In this document: positions 1 to 5,576 of the stretch, in pieces | Numbering within the stretch: position 1 is the first letter of the stretch | Layout of the letters: each line of letters begins with the position of its first letter | Source: Candidatus Methanomethylophilaceae archaeon | GTDB taxonomy: Archaea; Thermoplasmatota; Thermoplasmata; Methanomassiliicoccales; Methanomethylophilaceae | Assembly (NCBI GenBank): GCA_013329105.1 | Contig: DUKW01000033.1 | Span: 1-7,889, forward strand | Length of the DNA: 7,889 bases | Direction: 5' to 3' | The notes under the pieces: model-generated | The model's input: the letters and a program-made list of their open reading frames with translations, nothing else | What the model was told of the DNA's origin: nothing | Database searches by the model: none | Position numbers and translations under genes: made by a program

Positions 1-1
1 C

Positions 2-112
2 GCCGATCGCTCCTTGGTGTTCGCCTTTGCGAACGTTACTAAGGAGTTTGGTCGTGGCGGTCTGAGAGAGTTCAAACCCGCTGGTGAGAGAACCGCTGTC
101 ATAATGGAGTGA
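2..112 (+). CDS. 3' end of an unidentified gene (last 36 codons)
   Basis: An open frame enters from the left edge and ends at the TGA at 110-112. The 36 visible residues begin [12 protein letters not shown] and end ERTAVIME; a glycine/arginine patch (FGRGGLREF) lies in the middle. I do not recognise the family from this tail. It is believed to be coding because the frame is open from the edge and its stop overlaps the GTG of the next gene in a GTGA arrangement (109-112), a common form of translational coupling in archaeal operons. The downstream DUF2098 protein is typical of methanogens, so this may also be a methanogen-specific gene, but that is inference from context only. Confidence 0.5.
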   Translation, partial: ADRSLVFAFANVTKEFGRGGLREFKPAGERTAVIME

Positions 113-399
113 ATCGTTCCGTGAAAATAGGGGAGATATATCGGTATCGGCCTACAGGGACAGTGGGTAAAGTAGAGGATATCAGAGAGGAGCAAGGAAA
201 AGTTTGGGCCTTACTTGACTTAACCAAGCTCTATTATGATGTCGATTACCTAGAACCCGCTGACGAGAGCCAGTATCGTGACTCTTCCTTTAAGGAGCGT
301 GAACCGGATCGTGAGACTAGGTTACGCTCCATCGAAGAACTCCAGGAGAGCCTGAGGGAGGTTGACATCAGTGGCTTCCAACCCTCGGGTGGCGGATGA
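109..399 (+). CDS. DUF2098 family protein
   Basis: A 96-residue soluble protein. Residues 5-50 ([18 protein letters not shown], then an aspartate/glutamate-rich turn, then [18 protein letters not shown]) match what I recall of DUF2098, a small beta-rich domain found mainly in methanogens and of unknown function. The rest (residues 51-96) is highly charged, probably helical, and ends in a Gly/Ser tail. Two GTG starts compete. GTG at 109 overlaps the upstream stop (GTGA). GTG at 121 would start at VKIGEI and has a Shine-Dalgarno-like GGAGTGA at 106-112, 8 bases away; it would give a 92-residue protein that begins closer to the conserved domain. I give the longer form, but 121 is a serious alternative. 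The gene is probably cotranscribed with the upstream partial gene and followed by a T-rich stretch before the PRC-barrel gene. Confidence 0.75.
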   Translation: MNRSVKIGEIYRYRPTGTVGKVEDIREEQGKVWALLDLTKLYYDVDYLEPADESQYRDSSFKEREPDRETRLRSIEELQESLREVDISGFQPSGGG

Positions 400-403
400 A
401 ACC

Positions 404-410
404 CTTTAAA
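404..410 (+). promoter_or_regulatory. Probable TATA box for the PRC-barrel gene
   Basis: CTTTAAA matches the archaeal TATA consensus YTTTAWA exactly. A start of transcription about 25-27 bases downstream would fall near 432-437, giving a leader of roughly 16-21 bases that still includes the Shine-Dalgarno site at 441-446. A second AT-rich run at 415-426 is a weaker alternative. Confidence 0.5.
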
Positions 411-413
411 AAA

Positions 414-428
414 TCTTTATTTTTATCA
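414..428 (+). terminator. T-rich tract, possible terminator of the DUF2098 unit
   Basis: TCTTTATTTTTATCA lies 15-29 bases after the DUF2098 stop and has no convincing hairpin. Archaeal RNA polymerase can terminate at U-rich tracts alone, so this is a plausible end for the left-edge operon. It overlaps the next gene's promoter region and could simply be AT-rich promoter DNA. Confidence 0.25.
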
Positions 429-440
429 TGAATATTATCC

Positions 441-446
441 AGGAGA
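441..446 (+). promoter_or_regulatory. Shine-Dalgarno site for the PRC-barrel gene
   Basis: AGGAGA ends 6 bases before the ATG at 453 and fixes that start. An out-of-frame ATG AGA TGA at 448-456 overlaps the true start codon; it would encode only two residues and is probably incidental. Confidence 0.7.
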
Positions 447-452
447 GATGAG

Positions 453-1028
453 ATGAGCTCTATAGCTTTTGAGAATCTGAAGGGTATGCAGGTCATAAGT
501 TTTGATGCCCGCTTGTTGGGCACCGTATTGGATGTCGGATATGATCAGAGCTCATGGAGGGGTACCCATATGCGCATCGCTCTCTCTAAAGGTATTGAGA
601 AAGAGCTTGCTGTTGGCAAGGGCCGGCACTCCGCCAAAACGCTGATCCCTGTTAGTGCCATTGCGAACCTTTATGATGTAGTGTTAGTCGATCACGAGAT
701 ATCCTATATGAAGGACATTATATCGCCAGATACCAACAGCTCCCCTTTACTCTCCTCATTGATAGGTAAGAAGGTACTTTCTTCAGATAATCTAAGCGTA
801 GGCACGATCATCGACGTGTTAATAGATCCTGCGGATAATTGGTCAGTACCGAATCTGAGTGTGGTAGTAGATAAAGAAACAGTGGAACCATTGGGGCTGA
901 AAAAGAGCTTGCTCGGGAGGCTCCCGGTAATATCCGTTAATACTTTAAATATCAAGATGGTAGGGGACATGGTCTTTTTGGCCATATCTCTCGAGGAGCT
1001 GAAGGGGTCCGTATCCCTTTACGACTGA
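453..1028 (+). CDS. Tandem PRC-barrel domain protein
   Basis: A 191-residue soluble protein made of two similar halves. Residues 5-85 (start LKGMQVISFDARLLGTVLDV, end PVSAIANLYDVVLVD) and residues 100-183 (start LSSLIGKKVLSSDNLSVGTI, end NTLNIKMVGDMVFLAIS) each show the PRC-barrel pattern. In both, an 'L-G-K/M-x-V-x-S' strand is followed by a G-T-hydrophobic-x-D-V turn, then a V/I-P-V-S/N strand, and finally a D-x-V/M-x-L strand. PRC-barrels occur in RimM, photosynthetic reaction centre H subunits and many small archaeal proteins. The archaeal stand-alone ones have no settled function, although roles in RNA binding or cell division have been proposed. The second copy carries an 11-15 residue insertion around residues 143-157. 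The gene has its own promoter and a good ribosome site. Its 3' end overlaps the convergent gene by 10 bases. The domain call is firm; any specific role is unknown. Confidence 0.85.
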   Translation: MSSIAFENLKGMQVISFDARLLGTVLDVGYDQSSWRGTHMRIALSKGIEKELAVGKGRHSAKTLIPVSAIANLYDVVLVDHEISYMKDIISPDTNSSPLLSSLIGKKVLSSDNLSVGTIIDVLIDPADNWSVPNLSVVVDKETVEPLGLKKSLLGRLPVISVNTLNIKMVGDMVFLAISLEELKGSVSLYD

Positions 1029-1570
1029 TCCGCATCGTTGAAACCGACAAGGATGCTGGCCAAGCGCGGATCGTCTTTAAGGTTGTAATACTTTTTAAGC
1101 ATCACATCGCTGGTGGGTGACGGGCTGCATGATACGACGTCTTTGCATCCCAATTCTTCATTAAGTTCTGGGAATGAAACCGGTGGCATAATGAAAAATT
1201 CCTTCCCACCACCCTTAGCATCAGGAAACATCACAAAATCCTCGGATAACCAAACGACATCGTCACGATTGTCGAATTCCTCCCTGTCATGGGGGAAGAC
1301 CTCTCTGCCCAGTATGACGCCCTTATCACTCACCAATAGCACGGTTGGCTCAGGAGGGGGTCGGAAGCGGGTGTTCTTGATTATACAGAGAACATAATCT
1401 CTCTTTAGCACCTCGTTGAATCCCTCGTTTATAACGTCAATATCAAGTATTGCCTTGACGTCTTTTTCTTCCTCACGTAACTTCTCTAATATTTTATCGT
1501 CAAGGAAGAAGACCTTCTCTACACCATCCATAGATCTGATGACATTAAGCACAGCTTCTTTATCAACCAT
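1019..1570 (-). CDS. Hypothetical protein, 183 residues, no family recognised
   Basis: I do not recognise this protein. It has no signal peptide or membrane segment and looks like a soluble alpha/beta protein. The N-terminal half (residues 1-65) alternates charged helices with hydrophobic strands such as VEKVFFLDD and YVLCIIKNT. A proline-rich turn (FRPPPEPTVLLVSDKG, about residues 69-84) follows, and then an acidic stretch (residues 94-110) and a glycine run (GGG at 120-122). The three cysteines (C62, C142, C148) form no clear metal motif. The frame continues upstream to an ATG at 1630, but I chose the ATG at 1570. The extra 20 residues would be hydrophobic and out of character, and the TATA element at 1592-1599 lies about 25 bases before 1570. 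No Shine-Dalgarno site is present, so the mRNA is probably leaderless. It is divergent from the AhpD-like gene. That the frame is coding is supported by its length and its tight fit between neighbours. Confidence 0.7.
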   Translation of the reverse strand: MVDKEAVLNVIRSMDGVEKVFFLDDKILEKLREEEKDVKAILDIDVINEGFNEVLKRDYVLCIIKNTRFRPPPEPTVLLVSDKGVILGREVFPHDREEFDNRDDVVWLSEDFVMFPDAKGGGKEFFIMPPVSFPELNEELGCKDVVSCSPSPTSDVMLKKYYNLKDDPRLASILVGFNDADQS

Positions 1571-1591
1571 ATTTTGGAAATAGAAACAATG

Positions 1592-1599
1592 TATAAAAG
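1592..1599. promoter_or_regulatory. Shared TATA element of a divergent promoter
   Basis: TATAAAAG on + reads CTTTTATA on -. Its centre is about 25 bases before the minus-strand ATG at 1570 and about 27 bases before the plus-strand ATG at 1623. Both distances suit a leaderless archaeal transcript, and neither gene has a Shine-Dalgarno site. The minus reading fits YTTTAWA slightly better. Which direction dominates, or whether the two alternate, cannot be told from the sequence. Confidence 0.5.
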
Positions 1600-1622
1600 A
1601 TATGACGGCAATCATCTTCGAT

Positions 1623-1922
1623 ATGAGCATGCTCTTACTGAGTAAAAAGGACCCTGAGGTGATGAAGGCGCTTCACCGTTATCGTAAGGAGATTTTCAAA
1701 AAGGGCGAGCTCACCGTGAGGGAGAAGGAACTGATCGCAGCGGCCATCTCGGCGACACTCATGTGTGAAAAGTGCTTGGAATATCATGCCGATGCGGCAT
1801 TGGAGGCCGGTGCCACTAAAAAGGAACTTATGGAAGCCTTTGAAGTGGCTATGTATCTCGTTGGCCCCTCTTCTGTCATATGGTCGGACCTTATAGACCA
1901 TTATATTGAAGATGAGGAGTAA
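1623..1922 (+). CDS. AhpD-like carboxymuconolactone decarboxylase family protein
   Basis: A 99-residue all-helical protein of the CMD/AhpD family. The core motif is complete: a glutamate at E36 (TVREKELIAAAIS), then C48-E-K-C51 with H55 three residues further on (CEKCLEYHADAALEAGAT). In AhpD this Glu/CxxC/His set forms a thiol-disulfide redox centre that reduces the peroxiredoxin AhpC. Decarboxylase members of the superfamily lack the CxxC, so a thiol redox role is more likely than decarboxylation. Homologues form trimers or hexamers. No ahpC or dihydrolipoamide gene is in the window, so the partner is unknown. The frame opens at an ATG at 1602, but this is only 3 bases after the TATA element and would not be transcribed. 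ATG 1623 gives a leaderless fit; ATG 1629 is also possible. It converges on the DUF6951 gene with 19 bases between stops. Confidence 0.85.
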   Translation: MSMLLLSKKDPEVMKALHRYRKEIFKKGELTVREKELIAAAISATLMCEKCLEYHADAALEAGATKKELMEAFEVAMYLVGPSSVIWSDLIDHYIEDEE

Positions 1923-1941
1923 TCTCTATTAGACAATATTC

Positions 1942-2262
1942 TTAGACGTCGGGAGAGAAGCTGAGCCTCACGTCCTTTTTAACGGCCATGCCACTGCACG
2001 CCTCTACTGATTTTATTATAGCCAGTGGCACAGGGCACGATGCATGTTTGATGCAATCGCCTGCAGCGCGAATCACGGGATTTTTGGCCAATGGTGTTCG
2101 AAGACACTCTAATGGTTCGAGCTCTCTTACTTCTTTGCCCAGAGCTCTTACCATGGGACACTCACTCTCAATATCCAGACGAACCGTGTCGCCATCCATA
2201 TGAGCAGTGATCATAGTCTGGAAGCGACATGCACCAGGGTCAACATACATTTTAATAGCCAT
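1942..2262 (-). CDS. DUF6951-type small cysteine-rich protein
   Basis: A 106-residue soluble protein resembling a small archaeal/anaerobe family I recall as DUF6951, of unknown function. The N-terminal PGACRF (residues 9-14), the IESECP (31-36) and the HASCPVPLAIIKSVEACSGM stretch (73-92) correspond to its conserved blocks. It has six cysteines (C12, C35, C53, C70, C76, C89) in 106 residues, plus H73. Three of them lie in the conserved blocks and could bind a metal or a thiol-reactive cofactor, but no standard cluster motif such as CxxC is present. The ATG lies 4 bases after the stop of the regulator gene and is preceded by purine-rich GAGGAAAG about 10 bases upstream, so the two are very likely one transcript. 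That pairing suggests a link to whatever the regulator senses, but this is inference. Confidence 0.75.
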   Translation of the reverse strand: MAIKMYVDPGACRFQTMITAHMDGDTVRLDIESECPMVRALGKEVRELEPLECLRTPLAKNPVIRAAGDCIKHASCPVPLAIIKSVEACSGMAVKKDVRLSFSPDV

Positions 2263-2266
2263 TTCT

Positions 2267-3226
2267 TCAAACTTTCCTCATCCTTTCTATGAGCTCGAAT
2301 ATCGCACCCTTTGTTATATCTACTACACCGATTACCGCTATGACACGGTTATCGATCTCTATCGGGACTGCAACTACGGGAATACCGCTATATGGTCCTG
2401 ATGGGGGCTTCATACGTATTGCCACACCCTTTTTTAAGACCTCTTCTAGTACCGGACCGGTATAGGAGCTATCGATAACCTTTCCGTTTTCGATCCTCAC
2501 CCCTAGTCTATCCTTGCTGCGTGCACAAAGGGGGAGACGTCCAAGGAGTTCGTGTATGGCCATAGCTAGACTTACAAGCTCTTCGGTTTCACTGGAAGAG
2601 GAAAAGATGTCACTCAGATTCTTTCGTTCTCTCATTTCTCCTATTAGGTCCAAGGCAGCAGTCACAGCGCCCTCCTCTGCCTTCTCACTACTTTCCGCTG
2701 TGCCAATGATAATGACATCCCCATCTTTTATCTTAAAGTGCCTCCTCAAACCTGCCTCAACATCTGGGAAAACAGGCTTTGTATCGCCTGGAAAGTATAT
2801 CCTGCCTTCATGAGCGTAAAGTGTGGTGGCACCCTTGGCACCGGTTTTTATGGCCACATCTCGCTGCTCACAGCCATATGTTATGCGGTGGGCACTATTG
2901 GGAACCCTTACAGCACAGTTATGTCGGGATATGGTTATTCCAAGGTCTTCAATTTCTTCGACCTCTATAAGGACGTTCTGCAAAACATCTCTTCCCTTCT
3001 TCGTGAGGCTAGCACCACTTCGCCCTACATCTATAAGCGCCTCCTCTGCAAGATGATTAAGGATGGTCCTTACGCTTCCTTCTCCGATCCCAAGTCTGGC
3101 TGCAAGACTTTTACGTCCCACAGGTCCTTCTTTTCCAATGATCATCAGACATTTCCAAACATGATAATCAGAGAATTTTGGTATAGGTCCACCAGCTCTC
3201 TCAACTTTGTAAAGGGAAGGAGCCAT
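2267..3226 (-). CDS. Putative transcriptional regulator, winged helix with DUF4443 and DUF2111 domains
   Basis: A 319-residue soluble protein with three parts. Residues 15-85 form a winged helix-turn-helix: residues 35-46 (PVGRKSLAARLG) and 47-60 (IGEGSVRTILNHLA) are the two HTH helices, and LIDVGRSGASLTKKGRDVL is the wing and following helix. Residues 95-200 resemble the rest of DUF4443, with a probable ligand-binding alpha/beta core (VAIKTGAKGATTLYAHEGRIYFP, FKIKDGDVIIIGTA). Residues 215-319 resemble DUF2111, with the blocks AIHELLGRLPLCARSKDRLG, a P-S-G-PYSG-I-P-V-V loop (275-285) and VIAVIGVVDITKG, as in small-molecule-binding regulators. An in-frame ATG exists at 3313, but I chose ATG 3226. 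It begins MAPSLYKVERAGG just before the HTH, and a TATA box (CTTTTATA, 3257-3250) lies about 27 bases upstream. There is no Shine-Dalgarno site. It is divergent from atwA and is followed by the DUF6951 gene. The targets are unknown. Confidence 0.8.
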   Translation of the reverse strand: MAPSLYKVERAGGPIPKFSDYHVWKCLMIIGKEGPVGRKSLAARLGIGEGSVRTILNHLAEEALIDVGRSGASLTKKGRDVLQNVLIEVEEIEDLGITISRHNCAVRVPNSAHRITYGCEQRDVAIKTGAKGATTLYAHEGRIYFPGDTKPVFPDVEAGLRRHFKIKDGDVIIIGTAESSEKAEEGAVTAALDLIGEMRERKNLSDIFSSSSETEELVSLAMAIHELLGRLPLCARSKDRLGVRIENGKVIDSSYTGPVLEEVLKKGVAIRMKPPSGPYSGIPVVAVPIEIDNRVIAVIGVVDITKGAIFELIERMRKV

Positions 3227-3249
3227 ATGGTTGTATATACCAGCCAGTC

Positions 3250-3257
3250 TATAAAAG
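3250..3257 (-). promoter_or_regulatory. Probable TATA box for the DUF4443/DUF2111 regulator
   Basis: On the minus strand CTTTTATA is centred about 27 bases before the ATG at 3226, which predicts a leaderless mRNA. It is the same 8-mer as the element at 1592-1599. Read on the plus strand it could also serve as a second, more distal promoter for atwA, with a leader of about 45-50 bases. Confidence 0.5.
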
Positions 3258-3292
3258 CTATGGTCATGAAATTGAATGAGAAAGTAGACAAC

Positions 3293-3299
3293 CTTTATA
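3293..3299 (+). promoter_or_regulatory. Probable TATA box for the atwA operon
   Basis: CTTTATA is an exact YTTTAWA match centred 30 bases before the atwA ATG at 3326. No Shine-Dalgarno site precedes that ATG, so a leaderless or nearly leaderless transcript is expected. The 99-base divergent region 3227-3325 holds both promoters. The hexamer GGTCAT occurs twice (3262-3267 and 3304-3309), but I saw no clear palindromic operator. Confidence 0.55.
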
Positions 3300-3325
3300 A
3301 CCGGGTCATACATTTATGGAATATT

Positions 3326-4951
3326 ATGACTCGGGAGCCAGTACCCTTAATAATCGTTAAAGGTGTTAGTAAATCTTTCTCTGGTATTAAAGTGCTGAAC
3401 AACATTAATACGACAATATATGCAGGCAAACCGTTAGGTCTCATAGGTAAAAGTGGTGCGGGTAAATCCGTCTTCATTCATATGTTACGGGGTTCGAGAG
3501 ATTACTTTCCAGATGAAGGTCAGGTGATCTTTCGCGTCAATTACTGTGAAGCATGCAATCGGGCAGAGCTCCCTTATGAGGGACAACCATGCAGTGTGTG
3601 TGGTAATGAGACAGTATTAAAAGAGGTTGATTTCTGGTCGCTAGATGAGAGAGATCCGATACGTATGGCCATACGTAACCGTATTGCCATAATGCTGCAG
3701 AGAACCTTTGCTCTGTACGGTGACAAAACGGTGATAGAGAACATCTTTGAGGCTCTTGGGGAGGGTCTAGGTGAAAATGAGAAGATAAATAAGGCGATAG
3801 AGTTGCTTGACTTGGTCAATATGACCCATAGGACCACTCATATCGCCCGCGACCTATCTGGGGGGGAGAAGCAGAGAGTGGTCCTCGCCAGGCAGCTGGC
3901 TAAAGATCCTATGATACTCTTGGCGGATGAGCCAACTGGTACCTTGGATCCTCAAACCGCAGAGCTTGTTCATGACGCCCTTATAAAGACAGTAAAAGAT
4001 AAGGATATGGCTATGGTGGTAACGTCGCATTGGCCGGAGGCCATTGAAAAGCTGACCGATGAGGCCATATGGTTGGATGGAGGGACCATCAAGGCTATTG
4101 GCAACCCTCCGGACATCGTTGAGGGCTTCATGCAGGAGTATGACGTCGTGCGGTCTGAAGAGATAGAGGTTGGTCAACCCATCATCAGGCTAAAAAACGT
4201 AAAAAAATACTTTTTCTCCGTCGTCAGGGGTGTCGTGAAGGCTGTAGATGGTGTCGATCTTGAAATAAATGAAAAAGAGATTTTTGCTTTGGTAGGTCTT
4301 AGTGGTGCTGGGAAGACAACAACATCACGCATGATTGCCGGGATAACACCACCAACGGATGGGCTGGTGGAGATACGCATTGGTGATGAGTTTGTCGATA
4401 TGTCCGTAAGCGGTGAAGGAGGCAAGGGGCGTGCGACTCCCTATATAGGAATTCTTCATCAGGAGTATACACTCTATCCTTTCGATACCATATTGCGGAA
4501 TCTTACGACATGCATAGGCATGAAGATGCCGGCCGAATTGGCCAAGATCAAAGCCATCCAAGTACTTCGCAGTGCAGGTTTTTCCGACAAGGATATGGAA
4601 CGCATTCTCTATTCCTATCCCGAGCAGTTAAGTACAGGGGAGAAGCAGAGGGTGGCATTCGCACAAGTTCTTATCAAGGAACCGAGGATAATCATATTGG
4701 ACGAGCCAACTGGTACTATGGACCCGATAACCAAGATGGCGGTGGCCCAGGCAGTGATCGACTCTAGAAGAGATCTCGGTGAAACATTTGTGGTTGTCAG
4801 TCATGATATGGACTTCGTTCTGAACTGTTGTGATAGGGCCGCCCTCATGGAGATGGGTAAAGTGGTAACGATTGGAACTCCAGAGGAAATCGTAGGTTAT
4901 CTTACAGAACATGGTAAACTAGAAGAGTTCAAAAACGGTGGCTCATCGTGA
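3326..4951 (+). CDS. atwA: Methyl-coenzyme M reductase system component A2 (twin ABC ATPase)
   Basis: A 541-residue soluble protein with two complete ABC ATPase domains and no membrane segment. Component A2 provides the ATP-dependent step in reductive activation of MCR, in which Ni(II) of coenzyme F430 is reduced to Ni(I). Domain 1 (about 8-275) has Walker A GKSGAGKS (41-48), Q-loop Q125, signature LSGGE (177-181), Walker B ending in D201-E202, and switch H235. Domain 2 (about 286-530) has GLSGAGKT (324-331), Q379, LSTGE (435-439), IIILDE (455-460) and H493. All catalytic residues are present in both. Domain 1 also carries a four-cysteine insertion, C74-x2-C77 and C89-x2-C92, probably a zinc or Fe-S knuckle and characteristic of A2. 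The open frame extends far upstream, antisense to the regulator gene. ATG 3326 is chosen because it directly precedes the first ABC strand and sits 30 bases after a TATA box. Its stop overlaps mcrC by GTGA. Confidence 0.95.
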   Translation: MTREPVPLIIVKGVSKSFSGIKVLNNINTTIYAGKPLGLIGKSGAGKSVFIHMLRGSRDYFPDEGQVIFRVNYCEACNRAELPYEGQPCSVCGNETVLKEVDFWSLDERDPIRMAIRNRIAIMLQRTFALYGDKTVIENIFEALGEGLGENEKINKAIELLDLVNMTHRTTHIARDLSGGEKQRVVLARQLAKDPMILLADEPTGTLDPQTAELVHDALIKTVKDKDMAMVVTSHWPEAIEKLTDEAIWLDGGTIKAIGNPPDIVEGFMQEYDVVRSEEIEVGQPIIRLKNVKKYFFSVVRGVVKAVDGVDLEINEKEIFALVGLSGAGKTTTSRMIAGITPPTDGLVEIRIGDEFVDMSVSGEGGKGRATPYIGILHQEYTLYPFDTILRNLTTCIGMKMPAELAKIKAIQVLRSAGFSDKDMERILYSYPEQLSTGEKQRVAFAQVLIKEPRIIILDEPTGTMDPITKMAVAQAVIDSRRDLGETFVVVSHDMDFVLNCCDRAALMEMGKVVTIGTPEEIVGYLTEHGKLEEFKNGGSS

Positions 4952-5559
4952 AACAGAGAGTTGGAAGGCATCTAAGTTTTGTGGAGTGCCGTGAATCTCG
5001 TGGCCTAGGAACGGGAGGCGGTCTTGCAGCGCGTGCCACCATATCAGAGAGTGGACGTGATGTAGTGGCAATAGCCATGGGCCCTAAACGAAGACACATC
5101 ACAAAACCAGTCTGTGAGATAACTTATGCGTTAAGAGAAGAAGGATTGGATACCAGCGTACTGGTGCTGAACGCTGGTTCGGGGGTTCCAGCCGACGCTC
5201 CTGACGTTAGTACCGGTTCCTATTTTGGTCTTGATCCTATTGAGGTGGCACGCATACAGCAGTTCAAGGTCGCTCTCATACATTTAGGAAACGTTAGAAA
5301 ACACATTGTCTACAAGACGCGATTGATATTGCGTAATGTCGATATACCTGCAATAATCGTGGCTCAGTGTCCAGTCGACTTTGAGGATTTCGCTGCTGTT
5401 GGAGTCAAGACCCGTGTCGTCATGCCTCGCGAGGAAGATATCCAAACCAAGGGTGAGGTTCGGGAGATAGTGACTGGTGTTGTTAGAGGTGTTACCTGTA
5501 GTCAGGAGAAGCTGGACGAGATCGTCTCTAAGGTCCAGTCCATGCTTCCAAAGGAGTAG
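4948..5559 (+). CDS. mcrC: Methyl-coenzyme M reductase operon protein C (McrC)
   Basis: A 203-residue soluble protein, a normal length for McrC. Conserved blocks are all present: [20 protein letters not shown] (12-31), [17 protein letters not shown] (48-64), [15 protein letters not shown] (71-85), a FGLDPIEV block (93-100), [15 protein letters not shown] (109-123), [10 protein letters not shown] (129-138), CPVDFEDFA (141-149) and GVKTRVVMP (152-160). McrC is not part of the active MCR hexamer. It was identified in the A3a activation fraction and belongs to the activation complex with component A2 and marker proteins. Cysteines C14, C56, C141 and C184 are candidates for cluster or partner contacts. 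The GTG start overlaps the atwA stop (GTGA, 4948-4951), with a weak GGTGG at 4937-4941 six bases ahead. In many methanogens mcrC lies in mcrBDCGA. Here it sits with atwA, so it is either relocated or a second copy. Confidence 0.95.
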   Translation: MKQRVGRHLSFVECRESRGLGTGGGLAARATISESGRDVVAIAMGPKRRHITKPVCEITYALREEGLDTSVLVLNAGSGVPADAPDVSTGSYFGLDPIEVARIQQFKVALIHLGNVRKHIVYKTRLILRNVDIPAIIVAQCPVDFEDFAAVGVKTRVVMPREEDIQTKGEVREIVTGVVRGVTCSQEKLDEIVSKVQSMLPKE

Positions 5560-5562
5560 TTC

Positions 5563-5567
5563 GAGGA
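5563..5567 (+). promoter_or_regulatory. Shine-Dalgarno site for mmp3
   Basis: GAGGA lies 9 bases before ATG 5577. An in-frame TTG at 5571 is only 3 bases away, too close to be served by this site, so the ATG is preferred. Confidence 0.55.
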
Positions 5568-5576
5568 CGGTTGATC

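Noticed and set aside
704..985. 93-residue minus-strand reading frame inside the PRC-barrel gene
   Set aside because: Serine/threonine-rich shadow of a well-supported coding gene, with no motif of its own.
1113..1397. 94-residue plus-strand reading frame opposite the 183-residue gene
   Set aside because: Low-complexity Ser/Gly/Asn-rich translation typical of an antisense shadow, with no promoter or ribosome site.
1602..1622. ATG 1602 as the start of the AhpD-like gene
   Set aside because: It is only 3 bases downstream of the TATA element, so it would lie upstream of the expected transcription start.
1923..1941. Terminator between the convergent AhpD-like and DUF6951 genes
   Set aside because: The 19-base gap has no T-run on either strand and no hairpin.
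2514..2813. 99-residue plus-strand reading frame opposite the regulator
   Set aside because: Antisense shadow rich in Ser/Arg/Pro; the opposite strand has clear domains.
3262..3309. Repeated GGTCAT hexamer as a possible operator
   Set aside because: Only two six-base copies without symmetry, 42 bases apart; expected often enough by chance, so not listed as a site.
3227..3313. N-terminal extension of the regulator from the ATG at 3313
   Set aside because: The extra 29 residues would cover the predicted TATA box and are unlike the family N terminus; ATG 3226 fits the promoter spacing.
2738..3325. Upstream extension of the atwA reading frame by 196 residues
   Set aside because: It runs antisense through the regulator gene, has no domain pattern, and crosses the regulator and atwA promoters. 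The ABC fold starts just after ATG 3326.
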